This document shows, one piece after another, positions 1 to 5,527 of a stretch of 5,976 nucleotides of DNA. Below the pieces are notes generated by a model. It was given only the letters and a program-made list of their open reading frames with translations. It was not told where the DNA came from and did no database searches. The DNA is from Chloroflexota bacterium (GTDB lineage: Bacteria; Chloroflexota; Anaerolineae; Aggregatilineales; Phototrophicaceae), in assembly GCA_023392115.1 (NCBI GenBank), contig JAEVZT010000501.1, positions 1 through 5,976 of the forward strand. The letters run 5' to 3'. Made by a program: the position numbers and the translations under genes. The stretch's first letter is position 1. Every line of letters begins with the position of its first letter.

Positions 1-1
1 A

Positions 2-769
2 ATTCAGCCCACGCCGACGCCGAACCCGACGCTAACGGCGTCGCCCGATCTGACGGCGCTGTTCCTCGGCACGCCGCTGCCGACGGCGCTGCTCGGCGGC
101 GGGACGGTCACGCCGACGCCGCCGAACGCGATCGTCACGGCAACGCTGCCCGGTACGGAAGAAGTCGCGCTTGAGCCGACGACGACCGGCGGCTTGCTGC
201 TGCCGAACATCGAGGCGATCAATCAGACGGCGACCGCGCTCGCCGGTGGCGGAAGCCTGCCGCGTCCGGTTGACCCCGATCTTGGCGGTCCGACCGGCGG
301 TCCGATCAGCAGCGGCAGCCCGACCGCGCCGCCCGCCGGTTCCGGCGGTTCGGGCGATCCGGCAGTTCGCGCGGGTGTCGACATCCTCGCCTACTGCGAC
401 GATCGCAGCTACGGATCGCCGCCGCCGAGCGACCTGCGCGCCGGATCGACAGTCGACGTGTTCTGGAGCTGGTGGGCGCAGACCCGCGCTCAAGTGCAGG
501 ATCATATCGACGCGGCGGTCTACGAGGTCACGCTCGACGGGCGACCGTTCACCAACTGGCGTCAGTACACCGGCAGCGTCCGCGAGGATGGGCAGGGGCG
601 GTTCATCGTCTACTGGTTTATGCCGTCGTCCGAACCGCTGACGCCCGGCGAGCACCGCATCACCTATTCGGTGACATGGACGCGCGCCATCAGCGACGGC
701 TTCCAGCAGTTCGGTCCCGGCACGTCGAACCCGAGCGAGAGTGGAAGCTGCACCTTTACGGTGCGCTAG
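2..769 (+). CDS. Probable secreted or surface protein, Pro-Thr-rich linker plus C-terminal beta-rich domain (5' end missing)
   Basis: The frame is open from the first bases of the window to a TAG at 767-769, so the N-terminus lies outside; 255 residues are visible. The first ~60 residues are a low-complexity linker rich in Thr, Pro, Ala and Leu (starting IQPTPTPNPT). A Gly/Pro/Ser-rich stretch runs to about residue 120. A compact domain of about 130 residues follows, rich in aromatic residues and alternating hydrophobics (VDVFWSWWAQ, GRFIVYWF, HRITYSVTW), which suggests a beta sandwich. This domain has only two cysteines, one near its start (about residue 132, LAYCDD) and one near its end (about residue 250, SCTFTVR). 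They could form a disulfide, which would fit export. PT-rich linkers of this type are common between membrane or signal parts and outer domains in Anaerolineae proteins, including receptor kinases. The missing N-terminus would decide which applies. I do not recognise the C-terminal domain as a named family. A Met at 194-196 lies inside the linker and is not a likely start. Confidence 0.8.
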   Translation: MQPTPTPNPTLTASPDLTALFLGTPLPTALLGGGTVTPTPPNAIVTATLPGTEEVALEPTTTGGLLLPNIEAINQTATALAGGGSLPRPVDPDLGGPTGGPISSGSPTAPPAGSGGSGDPAVRAGVDILAYCDDRSYGSPPPSDLRAGSTVDVFWSWWAQTRAQVQDHIDAAVYEVTLDGRPFTNWRQYTGSVREDGQGRFIVYWFMPSSEPLTPGEHRITYSVTWTRAISDGFQQFGPGTSNPSESGSCTFTVR

Positions 770-797
770 ACACGGCACAGTCTCTTTTGAGTCACAT

Positions 798-825
798 GGG
801 CGATCCACATGGGTCGCCCTGTTTT
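798..825 (+). terminator. Intrinsic terminator after the partial surface-protein gene
   Basis: A 9-bp stem (GGGCGATCC with GGGTCGCCC, one G-T wobble) closes a 4-nt loop ACAT, at 798-819. It is followed by TGTTTT. It begins 28 nt after the TAG of the upstream gene, so it fits a Rho-independent terminator on the plus strand. On the minus strand there is no T-run after the hairpin, so it is a weaker stop for the converging thioesterase gene, whose TAA lies inside the T-run. Confidence 0.75.
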
Positions 826-1276
826 ATGCTCCGCTGATGGGGTGCGGCTCGTAAGTGCTGATCACCTGTTTCCAGTCATCCGGCATGAGTGTGGATCGCT
901 GCGCCTGATAATCGTAGACCACGACCGTCACGATCGCTTGCGCGGCGATCTCCATGTCCTCGCCCGCCCGGCGCATGATCCACTGCTCGGTGTCAAAACT
1001 CCGGTTGCCAAAGCGCACAATCCGCGTGAAGACGTGTACGTCGTCGGTGGCGACGAGCGGCAGCTTGTAGTCGAGGGTGATGCGCGCCATGATGAAGCCC
1101 GGTCTGCTCAGCGCGGCGTTCAAGTGCAAGAATTCGCCGAAATATTGAAGCCGCGCCTGTTCGAGGTAGGTCAGGTAGGTGGCGTTGTTGACGTGCCCGA
1201 GCGCGTCCATATCACCCCAGCGCACCTGAATCGGCGTGTGATGCCGGAAGCCGTCCGGCGGCGTGACTGTCGTCAT
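824..1276 (-). CDS. Acyl-CoA thioesterase, 4HBT / YbgC-FadM type hot-dog fold
   Basis: This encodes a 150-residue cytoplasmic protein, the normal size for a single hot-dog domain. It should hydrolyse the thioester of acyl-CoA (or acyl-ACP) substrates; the chain length or aromatic preference cannot be read from the sequence. The family signature is clear at residues 19-42: RWGDMDALGHVNNATYL followed by EQAR. The second Asp (about D24) matches the catalytic Asp of 4-hydroxybenzoyl-CoA thioesterase. Later segments ARITLDYKLPL and the VTVVVYDY strand near the C-terminus also fit the fold. Members usually work as dimers or tetramers. The ATG at 1276 was chosen because the protein then starts just before the domain and an AGGA lies about 10-13 nt upstream. 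The frame stays open further upstream (to 1504), but that extension would run into the divergent small gene and has no family similarity. The gene is divergent from the 88-residue gene and converges on the surface-protein gene. Confidence 0.92.
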   Translation of the reverse strand: MTTVTPPDGFRHHTPIQVRWGDMDALGHVNNATYLTYLEQARLQYFGEFLHLNAALSRPGFIMARITLDYKLPLVATDDVHVFTRIVRFGNRSFDTEQWIMRRAGEDMEIAAQAIVTVVVYDYQAQRSTLMPDDWKQVISTYEPHPISGA

Positions 1277-1312
1277 AAGGCTCGTCCTGTTGTGTGCGGT
1301 GAGACAGGGGCA

Positions 1313-1340
1313 AACATAACGCAAAGTGCCGCCGCTGCAA
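1313..1340 (-). promoter_or_regulatory. Possible sigma70-type promoter of the thioesterase gene
   Basis: On the minus strand, TTGCAG (1335-1340) and TATGTT (1313-1318) are separated by 16 bp, about 37 nt upstream of the chosen ATG. Matches to the E. coli consensus are 3/6 and 4/6. The position is sensible and the local sequence is less GC-rich than the genes, but this is only a pattern match. Confidence 0.35.
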
Positions 1341-1342
1341 AC

Positions 1343-1371
1343 TGGAATGTCGCACGCCGACTCGGTAATAT
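1343..1371 (+). promoter_or_regulatory. Possible promoter of the 88-residue small-protein gene
   Basis: A TAATAT box at 1366-1371 lies 38 nt upstream of the ATG at 1409. The matching -35 region, TGGAAT at 1343-1348 with a 17-bp spacer, is poor (3/6). The AT-rich hexamer stands out in this GC-rich gap and is the best candidate for the plus strand. Confidence 0.28.
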
Positions 1372-1408
1372 CGACGTCTCGCGGCACAGAATGCAGACGA
1401 GAGGGACG

Positions 1409-1675
1409 ATGAACACTTCCGCAGAGGCAGCCCAACTGCTTCAACAGGCACTCGCAAACACCCGTGACGCGGTGCGCGTGATTGACAACCTGATCGTCGA
1501 ACACGATTATCAGGATGTGGCGACGCTAGTGGCGCAGGCGGCTGCCGCGCTGCTTGAATCGGCGGCGTACCTGATGCAGTCGCAGGATGAACTGGCGCTC
1601 GACGCGCTCGGCAGCGCCGACGACCTGCTCGACGCCGTCTACGACATCATCGACGCCGAAACCGACGAAGATTGA
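1409..1675 (+). CDS. Small acidic helical protein, function unknown (88 aa)
   Basis: I do not recognise this protein. It is 88 residues, has no cysteine and no signal peptide or membrane segment, and is predicted from composition to be almost all alpha-helix. Ala/Leu-rich amphipathic stretches (about residues 5-27, 37-57 and 60-82) suggest a three-helix bundle. The end is strongly acidic (DIIDAETDED). The start at 1409 was chosen because a purine-rich GAGAGGGA (1399-1406) lies directly upstream. An in-frame ATG at 1391 (MQTRGT) would place that ribosome site inside the gene and is less likely. A longer open frame upstream is the antisense shadow of the thioesterase gene. The next small gene follows after 71 bp on the same strand, so the two could be co-transcribed. 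A cytoplasmic regulatory or adaptor role is possible but cannot be supported from sequence alone. Confidence 0.72.
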   Translation: MNTSAEAAQLLQQALANTRDAVRVIDNLIVEHDYQDVATLVAQAAAALLESAAYLMQSQDELALDALGSADDLLDAVYDIIDAETDED

Positions 1676-1700
1676 GCCTTCAACGCGGCGCGATTCGGGT

Positions 1701-1706
1701 TACAAT
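1701..1706 (+). promoter_or_regulatory. Possible -10 box for the 64-residue small-protein gene
   Basis: TACAAT (5/6 to the -10 consensus) sits 40 nt upstream of the ATG at 1747, in the context GGGTTACAATG. No good -35 is present at 16-18 bp. An 8-bp direct repeat CGATTCGG occurs at 1691-1698 and 1731-1738, on either side of the box, exactly 40 bp apart. Confidence 0.35.
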
Positions 1707-1746
1707 GAATCTATCAGGATCGGTAGTGAACGATTCGGAGGGAGTC

Positions 1747-1941
1747 ATGAGCGATTACAGGAGCCGGATAGACAACAGCGGCGATTGGCGCGAACTGACG
1801 GCAGTCCTCGACGAACTCACGCTCGAACTGGATCGCGGGTACGCCGACCCGTATGAAGACCCTGAGCACCTCGACCGCCTGCACGACCTTGAACTGCTGC
1901 TGCGCTACGGCGAACAGCGGCTCGAAAAGATGCTTGCCTGA
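1747..1941 (+). CDS. Small charged helical protein, function unknown (64 aa)
   Basis: I do not recognise this 64-residue protein. It is highly charged (many Asp/Glu, Arg) with no cysteine, signal or membrane segment. It appears to form two helices, about residues 13-30 (DWRELTAVLDELTLELDR) and 40-63 (EHLDRLHDLELLLRYGEQR), joined by a GYADPYEDP turn. The heptad-like Leu spacing would fit a helical hairpin or dimer. The start at 1747 has a strong GGAGGGAG at 1737-1744, which decides against the in-frame ATG starts further upstream (1672, 1708). The upstream gene ends at 1675; the gap carries a possible promoter, so this gene may be transcribed alone or with its neighbour. It converges with dinB, with only 35 bp between stop codons and no obvious terminator hairpin there. 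Confidence 0.68.
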   Translation: MSDYRSRIDNSGDWRELTAVLDELTLELDRGYADPYEDPEHLDRLHDLELLLRYGEQRLEKMLA

Positions 1942-1976
1942 ACCACCGCATGACAGACAACAACCGAATAGCATAG

Positions 1977-3179
1977 TCACCGTTCGTCAGGGGAGCGATC
2001 GAGTAGATCGCTTCCCCGGCGGATGATCCGATCGCCGAAACGCTCGCGCAGGTCATCGAGCGTCGATTCAAGCCGCTGCGACCCGGACGCTTTCACGCCA
2101 CCGCCGTCCCATAGACTCAACTGCTGACCGCCGTCGTCGAAGCCGCTGATGCCGACGCCGATCAGGCGCACCGGCTTGCCCGGAATCCACGCCTTTTCGA
2201 ACAGCGCCAGCGCCGCGCCGTGAATGTCGTCGTCGTGCTGCGTCGCGGCGTCGAGTGTCACCTGCCGCGTGAGCGTCGTGAAATCCGACCAGCGCAGCTT
2301 GAGCTTGATCGTCGTGCCGCGCAGCCCTTCGCGCCGCGTCCGCCTGCCGACTTCTTCCGACAGCCGCCGCAGCGTCCGGCGCAGGCGCTCGCCGTCGGCA
2401 ACGTCGCGGGCGAACGTGATTTCGCGGCTGATCGACTTGGTTTCGCTCTCCGGTTCAACCGGACGCGTATCGATGCCGCGCGCCCGCTCGGAGAGTTCCG
2501 CGCCGTGCTTGCCGAAGCGCCGTTCGAGATCGGCGGGCGACCAGCGCGCTAAATCGCCGATCGTGTGAATGCCGAGATGCGCCAGATGCTCGGCGGTTTT
2601 CGGTCCAACGCCCCACAATTCGCGGATCGGCATCGGCGCGAGGAAGGCGGCTTCTGTCCCCGGCGGCACGACGAGGATCGCGTTCGGCGGCTGATCGCGG
2701 TGGGCGCTCGCCTTCCCTGTGTTGGTCGCAATCTTCGCCACCAGCTTGTTCGTCGCCACGCCGAGCGAGCAGGGCAAGCCAAGCCCGTCGCGGATGTCGG
2801 CTTGCAGCCCGCGCGCGATCCGTTCAACGTCGTCGCGAAGCATCGTCACGTCGAGGAACGCCTCGTCAATCGAAATCTGCTCGACCAGCGGCGTCAGGTT
2901 GTGCAGCCGATCCATGACGCGGCGCGACGCCTCGCGGTAGGCGTCGAAATGCGGCGGCACGATGATCAACTGCGGGCACAGGCGGACAGCCTGCGCCATC
3001 GGCAGCGCCGAATGAATGCCGTACTGACGCGCGGCGTAGGAACACGACGACACGACGCCGCGCTGATCGGGGCGACCGCCGACGGCGAACGCCTGCCCGC
3101 GCAGCGCCGGGTTGTGCCCTTCTTCGACGGCGCAAAAGAAGGCGTCGAGGTCGAGATGGATGATCTTGCGGACGTTCAT
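1977..3179 (-). CDS. dinB: DNA polymerase IV (Y-family translesion polymerase)
   Basis: This 400-residue Y-family DNA polymerase copies past damaged bases in the cytoplasm at the cost of fidelity. Visible motifs: HLDLDAFFCAVEE at residues 8-20, with metal-binding Asp (D10) and the Phe steric gate (F15, equivalent to F13 of E. coli DinB); the conserved SCSYAARQYGI finger segment (45-55); SIDEAFLD at 103-110 with catalytic D105/E106; SLGVATNKLVAKIA at 138-151; the helix-hairpin-helix thumb LWGVGPKTAEHLAHLGI (188-204); then the little-finger domain. QQLSLW at 352-357 is a classic beta-clamp binding motif, here followed by a 43-residue tail rather than ending the protein as in E. coli. The start at 3179 aligns with E. 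coli DinB (MRKIIHVDMD) but has no clear Shine-Dalgarno. A GTG at 3242 in the same frame would add 21 residues that look unrelated to the family and overlap a likely promoter. The gene is divergent from ada, suggesting a shared response to alkylation damage (inference). Confidence 0.96.
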   Translation of the reverse strand: MNVRKIIHLDLDAFFCAVEEGHNPALRGQAFAVGGRPDQRGVVSSCSYAARQYGIHSALPMAQAVRLCPQLIIVPPHFDAYREASRRVMDRLHNLTPLVEQISIDEAFLDVTMLRDDVERIARGLQADIRDGLGLPCSLGVATNKLVAKIATNTGKASAHRDQPPNAILVVPPGTEAAFLAPMPIRELWGVGPKTAEHLAHLGIHTIGDLARWSPADLERRFGKHGAELSERARGIDTRPVEPESETKSISREITFARDVADGERLRRTLRRLSEEVGRRTRREGLRGTTIKLKLRWSDFTTLTRQVTLDAATQHDDDIHGAALALFEKAWIPGKPVRLIGVGISGFDDGGQQLSLWDGGGVKASGSQRLESTLDDLRERFGDRIIRRGSDLLDRSPDER

Positions 3180-3215
3180 GGTGGACACGTACTGCCAGCC
3201 GATCGACTTGCTACC

Positions 3216-3244
3216 AGCATAGCGCCTAAGCGGAATGGACACAA
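3216..3244 (-). promoter_or_regulatory. Likely promoter of dinB
   Basis: On the minus strand, TTGTGT (3239-3244) and TATGCT (3216-3221) are separated by 17 bp. The predicted transcript would start about 30 nt before the ATG at 3179, which supports that start over the GTG at 3242. Matches are 3/6 (TTG) and 4/6. Confidence 0.42.
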
Positions 3245-3249
3245 TTTAT

Positions 3250-3272
3250 CCCGATGAAACGGATAGATCGGG
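3250..3272. promoter_or_regulatory. Perfect inverted repeat between dinB and ada, candidate operator
   Basis: CCCGAT (3250-3255) and ATCGGG (3267-3272) form a perfect 6-bp inverted repeat with 11 bp between the arms. It lies just upstream of the proposed dinB -35 box (3239-3244). Its right arm overlaps the weak -35 of ada. A dimeric regulator bound here could affect both genes. It does not resemble the E. coli Ada box, so Ada itself is not clearly the binder. No T-run follows, and the spacing suits a protein site better than a terminator. Confidence 0.4.
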
Positions 3273-3292
3273 CTGCCTGCATCAAGTAAACT
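3264..3292 (+). promoter_or_regulatory. Possible promoter of ada
   Basis: TAAACT (3287-3292, 4/6 to the -10 consensus) lies 29 nt before the ATG. TAGATC (3264-3269) is 17 bp upstream and a weak -35 (3/6). Weak -35 boxes are expected where an activator such as methylated Ada helps RNA polymerase, but that is inference. An 8-bp palindrome ATGATCAT (3294-3301) follows the box. Confidence 0.35.
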
Positions 3293-3321
3293 GATGATCA
3301 TGAAACGATCGAGAGGGATTT

Positions 3322-4386
3322 ATGACGCAGATTCGGGATAACGAGGTTCGCTGGCATGCCGTCGCCAGCCGCACGCGGTTGGCGGATGGACAGTTCGTCT
3401 ACGGCGTGGCGAGCACCGGCATCTACTGCCGCCCGTCGTGCCATTCGAAGCTGCCCAAGCGCGAAAACGTCGTCTTTTTCGACATGCCGGCGCTGGCGGA
3501 ACAGGCGGGTTTTCGCCCGTGCAAGCGCTGCCGCCCGCGTGAAGCCCGCATCGACGACCCGCGACTGAGCCTCGTGCAGGAAGTGTGCGACTACATCCAG
3601 CGCCACGTCGATCAGCCTGACAGGCTCAGTCTGGCGGCGATCGGCGCGCAGTTCCACTTCGACCCGCAGTACGTGCAGGGCGTGTTCAAAGACGCGCTCG
3701 GCGTCACGCCGCGCCAGTTCGCGGAAATCCACCGGATTGATCACCTGAAAGGACGGCTGAGGATGAGCAGCAGCGTTTCGGAAGCGATTTACGACGCCGG
3801 TTTTAACGCGTCGAGCCGCGTCTACGAACGTGCCAACGACGCGATGGGCATGACGCCCGCCGCTTACCGCGACTTCGGACGCGGCGCGCAGATCACCTAC
3901 ACCGTCGCCGAGTGTTCGTTCGGCTGGCTGCTGGTCGGCATGACCGAGCGCGGGATCTGCGCCGTCGGCATCTACGACAGCGCAGAGGCGGCGGAAGCGG
4001 CGCTGCGTGACGAGTACCCGCAGGCGGAAATCGAAGAGGACGCCGACGGGCTGCAAACCGTCGTCCGCGCGATCCTCGATCACGTCGACGGCGTTCAACC
4101 CGCGCTCGACCTGCCGCTCGACATCCGCGCGACCGCCTTCCAGTGGCGCGTGTGGCAGGAACTGCGGCGCATCCCCCGCGGCGAGACGCGCACTTACACC
4201 GAGATCGCCGAGGCGATCGGTCAGCCGAGCGCCGTCCGCGCCGTCGCCAGCGCGTGCGCCAGCAATCACGCCGCGATCGTCATCCCGTGTCACCGCGTCG
4301 TCGGCAAGGGCGGCAAACTCAGCGGCTACCGCTGGGGCGTCGAGCGCAAACGGGCGCTGCTCGCGCGCGAAGCAGAGCGCGAATAG
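3322..4386 (+). CDS. ada: Ada: methylphosphotriester and O6-methylguanine-DNA methyltransferase / AraC-type transcription activator
   Basis: This is a complete 354-residue Ada, the same length and domain order as E. coli Ada. The N-terminal zinc domain (about 8-75) has all four ligand cysteines, C36 and C40 (TGIYCRPSC) and C67 and C70 (GFRPCKRC); C36 corresponds to Cys38 of E. coli, which takes the methyl group from phosphotriesters and turns the protein into an activator. The AraC-type DNA-binding domain spans about 83-185, with two helix-turn-helix units (second one SVSEAIYDAGFNASSRVYE, then GMTPAAYR). The C-terminal methyltransferase domain (about 191-350) carries IPCHRVVGKGGKLSGYRWGV, with the suicide acceptor at C323, and the conserved RAVASACASN segment before it. 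All key residues are present, so both repair and regulation should work. The protein acts on DNA in the cytoplasm, each cysteine being used once. GAGAGGGA at 3311-3318 is the ribosome site. The gene is divergent from dinB, so alkylation repair and lesion bypass lie side by side. No alkA or alkB is in view. Confidence 0.97.
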   Translation: MTQIRDNEVRWHAVASRTRLADGQFVYGVASTGIYCRPSCHSKLPKRENVVFFDMPALAEQAGFRPCKRCRPREARIDDPRLSLVQEVCDYIQRHVDQPDRLSLAAIGAQFHFDPQYVQGVFKDALGVTPRQFAEIHRIDHLKGRLRMSSSVSEAIYDAGFNASSRVYERANDAMGMTPAAYRDFGRGAQITYTVAECSFGWLLVGMTERGICAVGIYDSAEAAEAALRDEYPQAEIEEDADGLQTVVRAILDHVDGVQPALDLPLDIRATAFQWRVWQELRRIPRGETRTYTEIAEAIGQPSAVRAVASACASNHAAIVIPCHRVVGKGGKLSGYRWGVERKRALLAREAERE

Positions 4387-4404
4387 CGCGACCTCTGCTG
4401 CGCT

Positions 4405-4509
4405 GCCCGACGCTCAAAGCATCGGGCTAGGCAAGAAAGCCCCGTGAACGGGGCTGAACAGCCGGCTTCAGTCGGCTTACTCATTCGGCAGACAGAGGCT
4501 TTGAGCCTC
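4405..4509. repeat. Cluster of four short hairpins in the gap between ada and the converging gene
   Basis: The 166-bp gap between the stop codons of two converging genes contains four adjacent stem-loops. Hairpin 1, 4405-4427: GCCCGA with TCGGGC plus an inner GCT/AGC, one mismatch. Hairpin 2, 4438-4455. Hairpin 3, 4460-4477. Hairpin 4, 4495-4509: GAGGCT with AGCCTC, 3-nt loop. A 9-nt word GCTCAAAGC at 4412-4420 recurs inverted as GCTTTGAGC at 4498-4506, so the outer hairpins share sequence and bracket the inner two. None is followed by a T-run. The cluster could act as a two-way transcription block and could be a dispersed repeat unit (REP or MITE-like); copy number cannot be judged from one window. 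From 4510 to 4552 I see only a weak 4-bp hairpin (4513-4523). Confidence 0.6.
4438..4477. repeat. REP-like pair of perfect or near-perfect hairpins
   Basis: Hairpin 2 is AGCCCCG-TGAA-CGGGGCT (4438-4455 including the extra T-A closing positions of the loop), a perfect stem. Four bases later, hairpin 3 is AGCCGGC-TTCA-GTCGGCT (4460-4477), seven pairs with one G-T wobble. Both arms begin AGCC and end GGCT and both loops have four bases, so the two look like variants of one design. Paired GC-rich hairpins with tetraloops in gaps between genes are typical of REP elements mobilised by IS200/IS605-like TnpA-REP enzymes. No such enzyme is in this window, so the link is inference. Confidence 0.5.
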
Positions 4510-4552
4510 CGTCGACAATGTCGCCACCTCAGTCTGAAGGGGCACGAACGCC

Positions 4553-5527
4553 TTACTCATCCCTCATGGTCGTCGGGTCGAGGGTTGTCAGTTCCGTGAT
4601 GTGGAGCGTCGCGGACTCGTCGGCGTAGCCGGTATACGTACCGACCCAGATGTCGTACTCGCCGCGCATCGGGTTCTCGATATCGATCAGCGGATCAAGC
4701 CCGCCCGCCGAAAAATCGTCGCTGCACAGGAAGCTGCCATCCGGCGCGCGCATGATGAGCGTGCTGTCGCCGTCCGAGACGACGAAGACGCGCAGGTTGT
4801 TCGAACTGCCCGTCCAGCTCAGGCTGTAGCTTGGCGCGGCGCTGACGCTGCCGACGCAGCCCAAGCCTAAACCCATGCCGAACGTGTCAACGTCGCCGCC
4901 GGTGGCGATCTCAACTGTCTGCGGATCCGGCGTGAAGCCTGTCATCAGTTCTCCGCGTCCAAACAGTGGCTCGGCGTCGAAGGTGAGGTCGGTGACGTCG
5001 GCAATGTCGCCAAGCCCGCCGCTGGCGACGGCAAGCGCGATCGACGCCGGGTCGAGCGCCGAGCGGCTGATGAACAGGTAGCCGCTGATCACGTCATCCG
5101 CGTCGAAGCTGCCGACCCAGACGGTGTAATCGCCTTCGACCGGCTCGTCGATGTCCACCTGCCCATTCAAGCCGATGCCGCCGTCGTCATCGCACAGGTA
5201 GCCGCCGTCAGGATCGCGGATGATGAGCGTTGTATCGCCGCGCGAACTGAAGAACACACTCAGGTGTGATGCTTCGCCCGTCCATGTGAAGCGGAAATCC
5301 GGCGCGGATGCGGCGTAGCCGGTGCAGCCTGTGCCGGCGTTGTCTTCGTTCACGGCGATGCTGCCGCTGATGGTCATCGAGGCGACGAACGGATCGAGCG
5401 CTTCGTCGGGCGACAGGGCGACCGAACCGAAGGTCGGCGGCGCATCGGGATCGAGATCGGCTGACTGCGCCAGCGCCGCGGACGCCGGCAGGATCAACGA
5501 GAGCAGGACGAGCAGCAGCTTCCGCAT
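4553..5527 (-). CDS. Secreted protein with two tandem PPC-like domains
   Basis: A 324-residue exported protein. A clear signal peptide (MRKLLLVLLSLILPASAALA, cleavage probably after residue 20, before Q) lacks a lipobox Cys, so the product is probably released or loosely attached. The mature part is two copies of one domain, about residues 31-158 and 187-312. They align without gaps at an offset of 156 for the first ~80 residues: PxFG at 31/187, DP at 45/201, GC at 67-68/223-224, FTWTG or LSWTG, GDTTLI or GDSTLI, PDG, LC at 112/268. Both end with GDYTVWVG or GEYDIWVG. Each copy has exactly two cysteines, 44 residues apart, probably one disulfide per domain. The shape resembles bacterial pre-peptidase C-terminal (PPC)-like beta domains, but no protease domain is present. 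A strong AAGGAG (5535-5540) seven bases before the ATG fixes the start; the in-frame ATG at 5623 would bury the signal peptide. Ligand and role are unknown. Confidence 0.88.
   Translation of the reverse strand: MRKLLLVLLSLILPASAALAQSADLDPDAPPTFGSVALSPDEALDPFVASMTISGSIAVNEDNAGTGCTGYAASAPDFRFTWTGEASHLSVFFSSRGDTTLIIRDPDGGYLCDDDGGIGLNGQVDIDEPVEGDYTVWVGSFDADDVISGYLFISRSALDPASIALAVASGGLGDIADVTDLTFDAEPLFGRGELMTGFTPDPQTVEIATGGDVDTFGMGLGLGCVGSVSAAPSYSLSWTGSSNNLRVFVVSDGDSTLIMRAPDGSFLCSDDFSAGGLDPLIDIENPMRGEYDIWVGTYTGYADESATLHITELTTLDPTTMRDE

Noticed and set aside
9..130. Repeated ACGCCG-type units at the start of the window as a possible tandem or CRISPR-like repeat
   Set aside because: They are in frame and encode the Thr-Pro linker of the partial gene; spacing and sequence are irregular, as expected from low-complexity coding DNA.
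32..808. A 258-codon minus-strand frame opposite the partial surface-protein gene
   Set aside because: Very Arg-rich with no domains, and it would begin inside another gene; the plus-strand frame has a coherent linker plus domain and a terminator.
809..1675. A 288-codon plus-strand frame across the thioesterase gene and into the 88-residue gene
   Set aside because: Its first 200 codons are antisense to a clear 4HBT thioesterase and have no recognisable motifs; only the last 88 codons, from 1409 with a ribosome site, look real.
3180..3242. N-terminal extension of DinB to a GTG at 3242
   Set aside because: The extra 21 residues do not fit the family start (M-x-K-I-I-H-x-D) and the stretch carries a plausible promoter.
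2565..3257. A 230-codon plus-strand frame opposite dinB
   Set aside because: It is antisense to a well-conserved Y-family polymerase, has no family motif, and its composition is that of a shadow frame.
3250..3272. E. coli-type Ada box at the ada promoter
   Set aside because: No AAT/GCAA-type A and B boxes are found; only an unrelated inverted repeat is present.
3298..4293. A 331-codon minus-strand frame opposite ada
   Set aside because: It is antisense to a fully intact Ada with all catalytic cysteines; Arg/Ala/Asp-rich composition is typical of a GC-rich shadow frame.
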